Positions 1-10,294 of a stretch of DNA of 64,000 nt are shown piece after piece. This DNA comes from Hyalella azteca (Eukaryota > Arthropoda > Malacostraca > Amphipoda > Hyalellidae). Each line of letters begins with the position of its first letter. The first letter of the stretch is position 1. The DNA is taken from NCBI RefSeq assembly GCF_000764305.2, contig NW_025932894.1, positions 62,001-126,000 on the forward strand, in the 5' to 3' direction. Under the pieces are notes generated by a model. The model was not told where the DNA came from, ran no database searches, and saw nothing but the letters and a program-made list of their open reading frames with translations. The translations under genes were made by a program, and so were the position numbers.

Positions 1-1122
1 ATTAATTAAGGTTTAATTGATTGAACGCTCGAAGGCTTGTTAATTAATATCGAATGCAGTTAGAGATGCAGAATTAATCTAGCGAATCGACTACTGCTGA
101 GAGATGCACGATCGGCGATCTGCTCGTCTGATTCCAGTTAATCTCAGTCATTATAAGTTATAATGAATGCTCTTGTAATTGCTTAATTAATGCAGTTATT
201 TATTTATTTGAAGTGCTCAAATGGCCATTTGAACACTCCATGCTCTCCTGACGCTAAGAATATTGGATATCTTAATGATAGAATACAGGCCGCCTGATTT
301 AATATCCAACGAAGAGCAGTTAAAATTTAAAGTCGAATCGAAATGAGCAATAATCACCTAGCTAGAAATCGAGAAATTTTTTATTTATCCACGGCGACGA
401 AAAATATCATTCGACATATTGAAAAAGCTAGTAATAAAATTGTAAATACAATAAATTTTCTGGTATTCAACCAACCTGTTTGAAAGAAAAAATTCTGCCA
501 TCCTATACTAAGTAATTAGTATTACCTATTAATATAAAATTAATTAGTAAATTATCCCGTGATTCATTTTTTCATGCCTGACAAAATTTAGGAGCTTCCT
601 ACTACCTGATAATATCACAGATTGGTTAATAATTCATTTATTTCTTCTGGTGCGGATCGAAAGATTTAGTATAAGTGATTGAAAACATTTTTAAATATAA
701 TTTGTTTAATTTGACCCCCTCTTTCAACGCATTTAATTTTATATATTGTAAAATATAGAATATATATAGATTTTAAACAGGGGTGGTTAATGGCCAGAGA
801 ATTCGTCAATTTAAATTTTCAGCGAACAATATTTTTCAGATGATATTAGTTGATCAAAATGCAGGTTCAAGGGAGTAATATCAAGTAACTATATATATAC
901 ATATATATTTTTTTATACATTAATCTTCGCGTTTTCCATGTACAATTCATTTTCTCCACCCCTCAATTTTCAACGAAATTTCCACCAATCAGAGGCGGAG
1001 GTACACATCTTGCCAGGCCGCGAGGTGCACGTGCAGGAGGGCAGCGCCCTCCACCTCGAGTGCCACGTACGGGGCTGCCTGTACCCTGTACCCACATGGA
1101 CACACATGGGACGTCCTATCCT
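1..1122 (+). repeat. Upstream copy of a local tandem duplication (intron flank plus partial Ig exon)
   Basis: The sequence from base 1 restarts at about 1671 with the same order of landmarks: GGTTTAATTGAT, the GAATGCAGTTAGAGATGCAG block, the CATTTGAACACT block and CAATTTAACGCATTT-like intron text, ending in the same splice acceptor and exon start. The intronic parts differ by many substitutions and indels between copies. The left end of the copy may lie outside the window. This is a segmental duplication inside the Dpr-like gene. Confidence 0.85.
993..1122 (+). pseudogene. Truncated duplicate of the Dpr-like Ig-domain exon
   Basis: This is a second copy of the first 130 nt of the Ig exon at 2489-2878, preceded by the same acceptor (TTTCCACCAATCAG). 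It encodes AEVHILPGREVHV through the first Ig cysteine (LEC) and the tryptophan strand (TWTHMGRPI). It then runs straight into a 12-bp minisatellite and loses the rest of the domain, including the second canonical cysteine (YTC). Only one base (A for G in the third codon of the shared frame, a silent GTA/GTG change) differs from the intact exon over 130 nt, whereas the flanking intron copies are clearly diverged. The reading frame stays open into the minisatellite (SVPASVPA-type repeats) until about 1303. Half an Ig domain cannot fold normally, so I call it a pseudo-exon. Inclusion as an alternative exon cannot be excluded. Confidence 0.75.
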
Positions 1123-1302
1123 ATCTGTTCCAACGTCTGTCCCAGCGTCTGTTCCAGCGTCTGTCCCAGCGTCTGTCCCAGCATCTGTATCAGTATATTT
1201 CCCAGCGTCTCTCCCAGCATTCCCAGCCCTTTACCCAACGTCTGTCCCAGCGCCTGTTTCAGCCTTTGTCCCAGTATCTTTCCCAGCGTCTGTCCCAGCT
1301 TG
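1123..1302 (+). repeat. 12-bp minisatellite (GTCTGTCCCAGC)
   Basis: About 14-15 degenerate copies of a 12-bp unit, best matched by GTCTGTCCCAGC. The unit is a multiple of three, so the frame entering from the truncated Ig exon stays open as Ser-Val-Pro-Ala repeats. The array replaces the 3' two thirds of the duplicated exon. Confidence 0.9.
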
Positions 1303-1670
1303 AGGAAGCTGTGTATGCGTAACACGAAAAGCGCAACAGGTTTTCCCTTTAAATTGAAGCCGCCGCTCAGAGATTGTGTATGACAGAATAGATTGCGACA
1401 ATATGCTATCATATCTCCGACGGGAATAATACTGTGGAAATATTCTTTAGTTTTTCCATCAAGAAAACAAACTGGATTTTATGAAAGGGGATGTCAAAAA
1501 ATATTGCACACGTTTCAAATTCTAAGGATTTGTAACTTTTGCTGGAATATAAGAAAAGTCCAGGCTTATGAAACTGGTGGATCTTCAACTATAATAATAT
1601 TGATAAGTAATAGGACAATGAATTAAGGGTATATAGGCCCTGGTCTGCTAAACTTCATAATTACTGCTCA
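1303..1670. other. Spacer between duplicated blocks, no feature seen
   Basis: AT-rich sequence between the minisatellite and the second duplicated block. I see no conserved coding segment or structured repeat. Confidence 0.5.
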
Positions 1671-2488
1671 GTAATTAAGGTTTAATTGATCTAATGACGG
1701 AAGATTTGTTAATTAATATCGAATGCAGTTAGAGATGCAGAATTAATATAGCGAATCGGCAACTGCTGAGAGGTGCCTAATCGTCTGATTCCAGTTAATC
1801 TCAGTCATTATCATTCATTATGAACGCTATTCTAATAAAGAGCTTGGCGAAATTACTTAATTAATACAGTTATTTATTTATTTTAAGTGCTCAAATAGCC
1901 ATTTGAACACTTCATGCTACCTAGACACTTTGAATATTAAATATCTTAGTGATAAAATACATGCGACCTGATTCTGTACCTATAAGTCTTTTTAATATCC
2001 AACGAAGAGTAGTTAAAATTTAATGTCAAATCGAAGTGAGCAATAATCACATAGCTAGAAATCAAGAAATTTTTTCCTGATACTTGAAATCAAGAAAGAA
2101 AGAAATCAAGAAATCTACCCACGCCGACGAAAAATATTATTCGATATAGTGAAAAAAACAATAAGAAAATTGTCAATGCATTAAATTCTGTGTAAATTAT
2201 CCACTGATTTATTTTCACATACTTGACAAGATTTAGGAGCTTCCTACTACCTCATAATATCATAGAGTGGTTGATTATTTCTGTTTTGTTTCAGGTGCAA
2301 ATCGGAGGATTTAGTATATATGATTAAAAAATATTTAAATTTAAATTTCATAAATTTTACCCCCTCTTTCAACGCATTTAATTTATATACATTATAATAT
2401 ATAGAAATATATATATTATTGTTCGTGCGTTGCATGTAAATTTCATTCCCTCCACCCCTCACTTATCAACCAAATTTCCACCAAACAG
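1671..2488 (+). repeat. Downstream copy of the duplicated intron flank
   Basis: Second copy of the sequence at 1-992, with many differences and several indels; it is roughly 170 bases shorter than the first. It ends in the acceptor of the intact Ig exon, so it is intron 5' to that exon. Confidence 0.85.
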
Positions 2489-2878
2489 AGGCGGAGGTGC
2501 ACATCTTGCCAGGCCGCGAGGTGCACGTGCAGGAGGGCAGCGCCCTCCACCTCGAGTGCCACGTACGGGGCTGCCTGTACCCTGTACCCACATGGACACA
2601 CATGGGACGTCCTATCCTGCATACCGAGACACGAGAACTCCTGCTGGAGGAAGACCTACGCGCCATTAATGCCCAGAACTCCAGCCACGAGCTCAAGAAC
2701 TCTTCACTGAACGCCGAGGAGGTCGTTGGTTCTGATGACAGATCCTTTAAATCCGACGAGCCTTTAAGCACCGTCGTGACGCTGACGAGGAAAGACGTCA
2801 CGCCCTTGCACTCCGGCACCTACACGTGCACTTCCACGTGCACTCCACCAGTAAACGTCACCGTACACGTGCTCAGAG
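2489..2878 (+). CDS. Internal exon: second Ig domain of a Dpr/zig-8-like cell-surface protein
   Basis: This exon encodes about 130 residues of an Ig domain. Order: AEVHILPGREVHVQEGS, first cysteine in LHLECHV, core tryptophan in PTWTHMGRPI, a long acidic/serine loop, the strand LSTVVTLTRKDV, then the signature SGTYTC with the second cysteine, and NVTVHVLRG. This matches Ig2 of the Dpr (defective proboscis extension response)/zig-8 family, neuronal surface proteins that bind DIP receptors. Acceptor is CCAAACAG|AG (exon may start at 2489 or 2491). Donor is AGAG|GTACGA, phase 1, joining in frame to the exon at 5040. Oddities: the loop between tryptophan and the next strand is about 49 residues, longer than usual for the family; extra cysteines occur in RGCLYP and TSTC; there are three N-glycosylation sequons (two NSS, one NVT). 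The first Ig domain and signal peptide lie upstream of the window. Lachesin-type proteins are the main alternative. Confidence 0.8.
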
Positions 2879-3148
2879 GTACGAGATACGTGCGCTGAGG
2901 TAGTTATATTTCTTAAAAACTATTATATTTAATATTGTTTGATGCTTTGACTATTTTATCATAGAAAGAAAATGAATTTCTGTATAAAAAGGCTGCTGTG
3001 GTTGGTGGTTCAGTAGATGTGTTGGATGACTGACGGGTCCAAAGCACTTGCATGTTTCGAAAAATCATGCATGAAAAATTAAATTCATGTTTCGATTCAG
3101 AATTGAATTCATGAGTTATGTCACATAATTATCCTCACCGTAAATCAC

Positions 3149-3412
3149 TGTCTGCTACAATCTTATAATCGATATTTAACACACTTTTACCTGTCCAATC
3201 GATCTGAAATTTTGCACACTTGCGTAAAGTCGGAGACAATACATGAATAAATTGGCAGAATAAATAATTTTGAAATTTTAAATTTTTTTCATACATAAAA
3301 AAATTTTATGTTTGGAAATAAAATTGGAAATTCATTGTACATGTGTAACATCGGAGACATCGGATCCTTTAAAAGAGTTTCCTTTAAAAAGCAATTTTTA
3401 AACGCATATTAT
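3149..3412 (+). repeat. Dispersed repeat family R1, copy 1
   Basis: It shares with the copies at 3669, 16629 and 45562 (inverted) the landmarks GTCTGCTAC, ATCGATCTGAAATTTTGCAC, ACTTGCGTAAAGT and GGAGACAAT, then GAAATTCATTGTAC, ATCGGAGACA and a tail near AACGCATATTATT. This copy lacks the 5' TTTACAACACTT segment. No coding capacity or terminal inverted repeats seen; possibly a SINE or a degraded non-autonomous element. Confidence 0.8.
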
Positions 3413-3668
3413 TTATTACAAGCTCTGTCTGAACTTTTAGAGTCATGAGTTTATAGATGTAGCAGCATTTGAAACTTTAGTTGGTTGAAAAATTTAAAAT
3501 TTTTAGGAATAACCAACAATATTTGTTACTATTTGAATAAGAAATCAGATTTTACAAGTATATTGACTTGAGTCAATGGCCCATTGTTTGTACTGTACTA
3601 TAGTTCAAACTGAGACTAAAAAGACTTGTTTCTATTGAGCCATGGTTTCCTACAACAATTTTCTAATT

Positions 3669-3985
3669 TTTTACAACACTTCTCTTTAACTTCACTTCCT
3701 GTTGTTTGTTTGTCTGCTACAAATCTTATTATCGACATTTACAGACTTCTACCTGTCGAATCGATCTGAAATTTTGCACACTTGCGTAAAGTTGGAGACA
3801 ATGCTTGAATCAATTGATAGAATAAATAATTTTAAAAGTTAAAAAAAAATTCATATATTAATAAAAAAAATATATTTTTTTAATATTTAAAAATAAATAA
3901 GAAATTCATTCATTCAATATCGGAGACACTTGCCCAATTAGAATTGTTGTCTTTAAAAAGTAATTTTAAACACATATTATTACCT
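3669..3985 (+). repeat. Dispersed repeat family R1, copy 2
   Basis: Complete-looking copy starting TTTTTACAACACTTCTC and ending near AACACATATTATTA, in the same orientation as copy 1 about 500 bases upstream. It lies in the last intron of the Dpr-like gene. Confidence 0.8.
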
Positions 3986-5039
3986 CTACTTATAATGCGA
4001 TTCACATTTATTTTTAAAAAGTTTTAACCAAAAATTTTTTGCAGTGCTCTGAACTGTAATTTGCCATACATTCATGCAAATCAAACGAGTAACTTATAAT
4101 TACCTGCTTTATTTCAAATTTGATTCCACTTTTTCTACTATTAAATTAAAAATTTCTATCATACTAGAACACATTCACTGGTCTCCCCTGGAGTTAGAAG
4201 GACCATCCTTGATCCTTCCATTTGTTCGTATCAAGAGCGGCGCCATGTCAACTTATCGAGACAATCATTCATGCGCGACGATGAACAATACAATGCGCGA
4301 CTATGATAAACAGCATTGTTTGCTCATGATCCGCGATGCGCTTCAAAGTTCACACGCGCAATTCATGATATTTGTCGTGCGTATTGATTTACGGCGGGCT
4401 TAGGCGTATTGCTTTTGCTTAAATACGCTTAGGCGTATTTATCAGGGCTTAGGCGTATTGCGTGAGCGACCAGGGCTCATCGCTCCTAAGTGTCTAATGT
4501 CGTAAATAATTAAATTGAAACTGAATTAATTCACGTAAAAAAAACTCCACTGTTTCCGCCTACTTTTAAGGTTCGCTTTATAGAGAAGTTTAACTCTTTA
4601 TTACAATAACAATATCGTGTTAACAATTAGAAAGGTTTATGTGAAGATAAAAGATTTTATGTCGGGATTGTGTCATCATTATCTACTGAATTGCGATTGA
4701 CAGATAGTTGATTTTTTTAATCAGAAAAGGGTTAAAATAAAATGAACAAATTCCTATTATCTTTTATTGACGCAGGAACGGAATTTTTCCGCTGGAATTT
4801 TCCAGGAATATGATATTTTTCATATTGAAGATTTAAAGTGAAATGTTATTGTAATAACATTGTCCCTTTTTACTTCGGAGGGTCTTCTGTTATCTGCAAA
4901 ATTTTGTACTTATTTGCATGTTGGTAATCTAAATTTTTTAGGAAATAAATCAGTTTCGTCATTTCATTCCCAAATTTACTTATCACATAACAAAAAACTT
5001 GAAAAAAGCCTCCTATATTTTTGTTTGACTCTTTTTCAG

Positions 5040-6178
5040 GCGAAGAGTTGGCTGCAATCCACCACCAGAACGGCAGCCATGGATTTCGACCTTCGCTGCT
5101 GGCTGCTGAAGCCTCCCTAAGCGCCCTCTGTATCCATATGTTATTATTCACTCGCCTAGACCATCAGCACAAACACAAGCATGAACAAACACTCCCTCAG
5201 CGCCAGCACGGAATAACCAACACTTGTGGGACTGGGAGCAATAACAGTCAAGCAAATAAGAAAAAGTATCGAGATGTAGCGAAATCATCTCTAAATTCTT
5301 TATGGTACTTCAAACAAGGAAAATACTCATCGTCCATATTCTATGCTGGAAATTCCGACGTGGCAACAATCGAGTGCATGCCATCCTCAACTCAAGTTCC
5401 TTCGTTTCGACTACGACTTCGTTTCAAATGCATTAAAAAATTACACCCTAAAGATGATTCCCACGACGAGCTATTGAGCGGTGCAAAGAGCCGGCGAAAT
5501 TGGGAAATGCTGGGAAAATCCTTCTGGCGACGCAACCGCCATCCACACGACCGCGTCACATCGACAGGGCTAAATAACGACACCAATTTGCTGTATGACA
5601 TGTACGCTTATTTTGCACTTGGCTATCTGCTTGCGTGGCGAACACTCGATCGACTATTCCGGCAATGTGACATGTACGCTTATTTTGCACTTGGCCATTT
5701 GCTTGCGTGGCGAACACTCGATCGACTATTCCGGCATTTTGCACTTGGCCATCTGCTTGTGTGGCGAACACTCGATCGACTATTCCGGCGATGTGACATG
5801 TACGCTTATTTTGCACTTGGCCATCTGCTTGCGTGGCGAACACACGATCGACTATTCCGATGCGAGCGCGTCGAGGCGACGGAGAAGAAGCGAGCGCTAT
5901 TTTCTCGCAATAAATTCGCATCTCATGAACGTTTGCCACCTGATATATGCAGTGACGATCCTCCCGAACGCACGAAGAAAATTGACAGCGATGGCATAAA
6001 TTGTCCAAACGAAAATGTGAAGGCTTTGATTGATATCTTGTGTTGTGCCTGCAACTTAATTGGAGGTGAAAATGTTCTACAGTTTATCAAAATTCGGTAC
6101 GGAACGCGAACAAATTCAAATTTTACAACGTTTTTCGTGTTTGATTTTATCATGAGAAGAGAGGCGAGGTGCCGGTAG
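5040..6178 (+). CDS. Terminal exon of the Dpr-like gene with long C-terminal extension
   Basis: Acceptor CTTTTTCAG|GC. Joining base 2878 (G) to GC gives a glycine codon, so the protein reads HVLRG-EELAAIHHQNGS. This matches the way Dpr proteins leave Ig2 (HVLNGE followed by a short Ala/His-rich stretch). Next comes a short hydrophobic run (ALCIHMLLF). Dpr proteins commonly end soon after such a run, often with a GPI-type tail. Here the frame stays open to TAG at 6176, about 379 residues, through a His/Lys/Gln-rich segment, an Arg-rich segment, four 24-residue repeats (DMYAYFALGHLLAWRTLDRLFR type, 5597-5866) and a Cys-containing tail ending REARCR. One repeat has lost 18 bases in frame. The splice junction is well supported. 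Whether all of the extension is translated, or whether an unseen splice or lost stop is involved, is uncertain. Confidence 0.6.
5597..5866 (+). repeat. 72-bp tandem repeat inside the terminal exon
   Basis: Units begin GACATGTACGCTTATTTTGC at 5597, 5669 and 5795. The third unit (5741-5794) is 54 bp because of an 18-bp in-frame loss. Each full unit encodes 24 residues. The opposite strand is also open here, a by-product of the repeat. Confidence 0.9.
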
Positions 6179-6373
6179 AACGGATTCCTGGAGCCGAACT
6201 TTTGCATCGCTTCCAGTCAGCTTTAAAAGTTAGAAAATTGCCCTAAAGTTTTGAAGATTTATGAGTGATACAATGTAATAGACATTTGTACATTCAAATT
6301 TTTATAGCTATTATTTCAACTTATTCCAGTGAAACTTGGCTTACCACTTTCCATGAATGTCGTTTTATGCATC

Positions 6374-6379
6374 AATAAA
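6374..6379 (+). promoter_or_regulatory. Poly(A) signal candidate (AATAAA)
   Basis: First canonical AATAAA found downstream of the stop at 6178, about 195 bases away, as expected for a short 3' UTR. The surrounding sequence is AT-rich, so chance occurrence is possible. Confidence 0.45.
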
Positions 6380-6399
6380 TTTTCTCATAAAACTTTTCA

Positions 6400-7300
6400 G
6401 AATTTTATCCATTACAATCCAGCAATATTTCACGGCGAGAACTTAACATTTGCTGTCAACGAATTCGCGCCTAAAGCTGGCTCAAAAATTTAGCAAAGTT
6501 TAGGAAACTTAAAAAAAGATGATAAATTTTGACTTACCAATATCCCTAAGTCAGAAATGTTCAGCCTATTTAAGAAATATTTTATGCATCCATAGTTAAT
6601 CAGAATAATAGGCGAGTTGTGTATCGCAAGAAGCCAGGAAACAGTTTATCTTTTTTGCAATAAGCATGTTCAAATAATTAAAAATTTCAATTAAAATATA
6701 ATAAATTTGTTAATAAGCATCGGGCAGAATAAACAAAAGAAAATTCATGCGGGAAAACAAAATTCAGGATTTAATATATTTTTTATTCAATTTCAAATGC
6801 AGAGAGTGAATTGTCTGGCTTAATTTTGCACGTTCATCCATTGCCGTGAATGTAATTAGTTTAGTTTTCATAATCATTCCATCCCTTTGAAAGTGTTGGT
6901 CTTAGATTCATTAATATGGAAATGAATGGATACTGTCCTTTGCAAATAATAACAATATAATAGGTATTTTCGATATTAATGACGCTGAGAATTTATGAGA
7001 ATGTTATATTATCTAATATAGTTCTGCTTGTTGATATAAATGTTGAGAATTGCTATACAATTAAAGTAATTGAAAAAATTAGCATAAAAAATGAACACAT
7101 TTTCGAATTTTCTGTGGCCCGGTGTTTGGACAGAAAACTTTTTTTACGGTTGACGTTGAATAAATCTAATTTTTATGCATAAAATACTTCAAATATTTAT
7201 CATGCGATGATTTAATTGCCGCATGTTTAGACACGATCAAAACGTGTATTTCTATAAAGTGTATGTACAACGTGTATATATCAATAATTTCCACTACTTG
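6400..7300. other. AT-rich, no feature seen
   Basis: No recognisable gene, RNA or repeat. Short open frames here look random. Confidence 0.5.
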
Positions 7301-7304
7301 TATC

Positions 7305-7690
7305 TGTAAATTGCATTCATCACGTGTATTTGTACATTGCATTCATCACGCGTATTTGTAACATTGAATTCATCACGTGTATTTGTACATTGCATTCATC
7401 ACCTGTATTTGTACATTGCATTCATCACCTGTATTTGTACATTGCATTCATCACCTGTATTTGTACATTTCATTCATCACGTGTATTTGTACATTTCATT
7501 CATCACCTGTATTTGTACATTGCATTTATCACCTGTATTTGTACATTGCATTCATCACCTGTATTTGTACATTTCATTCATCACGTGTATTTGTACATTT
7601 CATTCATCACCTGTATTTGTACATTGCATTTATCACCTGTATTTGTACATTTCATTCATCACGTGTATTTGTACATTGAATTCACAGCGT
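7305..7690 (+). repeat. 26-bp minisatellite (CATCACCTGTATTTGTACATTGCATT type)
   Basis: About 14 copies of a 26-bp unit containing CACSTGTATTTGTACATT. Because 26 is not a multiple of three, all three forward frames read through in turn, producing spurious open frames. Variants are ordered: the GCATTTATC variant recurs 104 bases apart (7522 and 7626), a four-unit higher-order repeat. Confidence 0.95.
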
Positions 7691-7699
7691 TTATCTATA

Positions 7700-8500
7700 T
7701 ATTTACCGTGACTCCTTCAGCGCCTCCTGACATTAACAAATATACTCTCGTTGTCAGCGTTTGTATTTCTAATCCCTGCGAATTAATTTCTAATTGACTG
7801 ATTGAAAATCCATCAGTAACACAACAGCTGCTGAATAAATAAAGAGACTACTTGGATTTGTGATCGCAAGACATGCTTGTGAAATAATTAATGAACTGCA
7901 ATTTATTTATTCACACGTGTTTGGTTGTCCCGAGGTCAGCAAACACTGTTTAAAGCGATTCATAAGTAATAAGTCAAACCCAATTGATAGTGAGCATATA
8001 TAAACCATTAAAGAATGATTTGCAATTGTATGCCAATCTATTGAAAAAAAATTCGAGTCACCGATAGGAAACCAAAGTTATTTCTAAAATATTCTATATT
8101 TTTTTCGTTATTATCGCGGAATCTAATGACCCTGTGGTCTCACATTAGGTCGAAAAATAGATATAAATGTTTATATATAAATACATTGTGATTTATTCTA
8201 ACTTATCCATGTCTGTCTTGAAGAATTTATTTATTTATTGATTACTAATAGAATTTATGCGAGTATTTAAGGTTCATACAGACTTCATTTGATGAATAAT
8301 GTAGTTTCTAGAAGTTATTTTACTAAATTGAATTTCTTATACTAAAAAAATACGTTGAGTTAATACTAATTTACAGCAAAGTTAAAAAAAACTATTGGAG
8401 TGAAATAAAGTGATATTCTCGACTCCCTAACAATCCAGACGCACTCGTGTGGCTCAAAGAATAAATCCGAAAGCGCCCCGAATTTTTGTTGGCGTTATTC
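7700..8500. other. AT-rich spacer, no feature seen
   Basis: Between two minisatellites. No conserved coding sequence or structured repeat noticed. Confidence 0.5.
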
Positions 8501-8504
8501 ACCC

Positions 8505-9200
8505 ATCATCACACCACATTTACACCTTATCATCCGCCATCACCCGACATTTACACGTAAACTTCCGCCATCACCCGACGATATAAACAAGTAAACATCC
8601 GCCATCACCCGACATTTATCCGTGTAGGTCCGTCATCACCCGACATTTACACGTGTACATCCGCCATCACCCGACATTTACACGTGTACATCCGCCATCA
8701 CCCGACATTTACACGTGTACATCCGCCATCACCCGACATTTACACGTGTACATCCGCCATCTCCCGACATTTGCACGTGTACATCCGCCATCACCCGACA
8801 TTTGCACGTGAAAATTTGCCATCACCCGACATTTACACGTGTACATCCGCCATCACCCGACATTTACACGTGTACATCCGCCATCACCCGACATTTACAC
8901 GTGTACATCCGCCATCTCCCGACATTTGCACGTGTACATCCGCCATCACCCGACATTTGCACGTGAAAATTTGCCATCACCCGACATTTACACGTGTCCA
9001 TCCGCCATCACCCGACATTTACACGTGTACATCCTCCATCACCCGACATTTACACGTGAACATCCGCCTTTATCCGACATTTACACGTGAACCTCTGTCA
9101 TCGCCCGACATTTGCACGTGAACATCCGCCATCACCCGACATTTGCAGATCCATCATCACCTGCCGACACCTACCATCACCCACCATCACCCACCATCAT
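8505..9200 (+). repeat. 31-bp minisatellite with 155-bp higher-order unit
   Basis: About 20 copies of a 31-bp unit containing CCGCCATCACCCGACATTTA followed by CACGTGTACAT. The 5' copies and the 3' tail (ACCCACCATC repeats) are degenerate. The pair of variants CTCCCGACATTTGCACGTG then GTGAAAATTTGCC recurs exactly 155 bases apart (8761 and 8916), a five-unit higher-order repeat. Each unit carries a CACGTG E-box-like hexamer. Confidence 0.95.
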
Positions 9201-9205
9201 CCACC

Positions 9206-9951
9206 TTTAGCAAATTCCCTGGCAAATGTCCCTGGTTTGCAGCTATGCTGCTGGACTGACGCGCCGGTTTCAGGGCAGCGAAATCATTTGAAATCATGAG
9301 ATTTGGAGCACAGCTGCTGCTCCAGACTGGCACCATGGCTCCTGATGGAGTACTACAGACCATGCAACATCTTGACTGCTTTTAACAGTTAATAATAATA
9401 TGGTTAATAATAAAGTTAATATTATGAAATGAGTTTTTTTCTACCATCTTCTTGCAGATATTTTTTTTGTTACTTTGTTTCAAGCAATCGTTTTGTTTGG
9501 TTTGAATCAAGTTTTGGCTGCGACGTTATAAAAACTGAGTTAAAGTTGAGGCTATTTCAGTCTCGGTACTAGTAAGGAACTAGAACAGTTATTCCAGAGT
9601 AGGAAACTGTAGTCGGCAATACGAATTTGAATAACAAATTTTAAAATATTTGAAATTATTTCACGTACGTTGTATAATTGCCACGGATTCGGGGTGGCAA
9701 GTTATTGAGACCGTATAGATTGGGGCAGCGAGCTGGGGGTTTGAAACCAGCAAATGTAAAAATTCTGGTCGAAATTGGCCTGCTGGTTAAGAATCAGCGA
9801 GATGCCGACGTATGGTCAAATAAAACTAATATAAATAAAATATTACCCGCATATATATCAAATATATACAATATATATAATATTGATATAATGTAATATG
9901 AAACAGTCTTCTAACAATATATTTTGGGCTAATAATATCCTTAAGTTATAA
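9206..9951. other. Spacer, no gene assigned
   Basis: Moderately GC-rich around 9210-9360 and 9680-9830 but with no recognisable product. At about 9722 the string GGGGCAGCGAGC also occurs in the terminal repeat of the MITE that follows, so part of this stretch may be a related element remnant. Confidence 0.4.
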
Positions 9952-9953
9952 TA

Positions 9954-10292
9954 GGGTAACATGGGGCAGCGAGCCCACTGCGGGTCACGGGCCCATAGCG
10001 GGTTTCTCGCTAAGTATGGCAGATATTGGTCCGTGTTCTCTACCGCTGGTCGACAGTTTCACTGTGATGAAGTGTACGGATTTACGTTTTGCTAAATGTT
10101 TGCGTTATTAAGTAACTTTTTACAAAATAGTGTTTCATAAAAAATTGAATAACTCTATAGGCGTCTAATTCACATCATACATTCCTCATTAGTTGCACCT
10201 TTAAACAAAACAAAGAACCACCTCGTATCAATTAAAACTTCATCAAAAATTTAGTTTAAAAAAAGTGGGGGGCGCGCTGCCCCACGTTACCC
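9954..10292. mobile_element. 339-bp MITE with 23-bp terminal inverted repeats and TA target duplication
   Basis: The left end reads GGGTAACATGGGGCAGCG. The reverse complement of the right end reads GGGTAACGTGGGGCAGCG. The two ends match over about 23 bp with two differences. TA dinucleotides flank both ends (9952-9953 and 10293-10294). No transposase frame inside. Size, TA target and terminal structure fit a non-autonomous Tc1/mariner/pogo-type element; the superfamily call is inference. Confidence 0.8.
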
Positions 10293-10294
10293 TA

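Larger units (their letters stand above)
2879..5039 (+). other. Last intron of the Dpr-like gene
   Basis: A GT-AG intron (GTACGAGA ... CTCTTTTTCAG) with a pyrimidine-rich acceptor. It holds two same-orientation copies of a dispersed repeat (3149-3412 and 3669-3985). Around 4385-4480 a short motif containing GGCTTAGGCGTATT recurs three to four times. Other open frames in the intron look fortuitous. Confidence 0.75.

Noticed and set aside
5556..6008. 150-codon minus-strand frame
   Set aside because: Antisense to the supported plus-strand exon and created mostly by the 72-bp repeat.
7324..7797. Three overlapping forward frames of 100-157 codons
   Set aside because: A product of the 26-bp unit cycling through all frames.
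8684..9121. 145-codon His/Pro-rich frame
   Set aside because: 31-bp minisatellite artefact, open in several frames.
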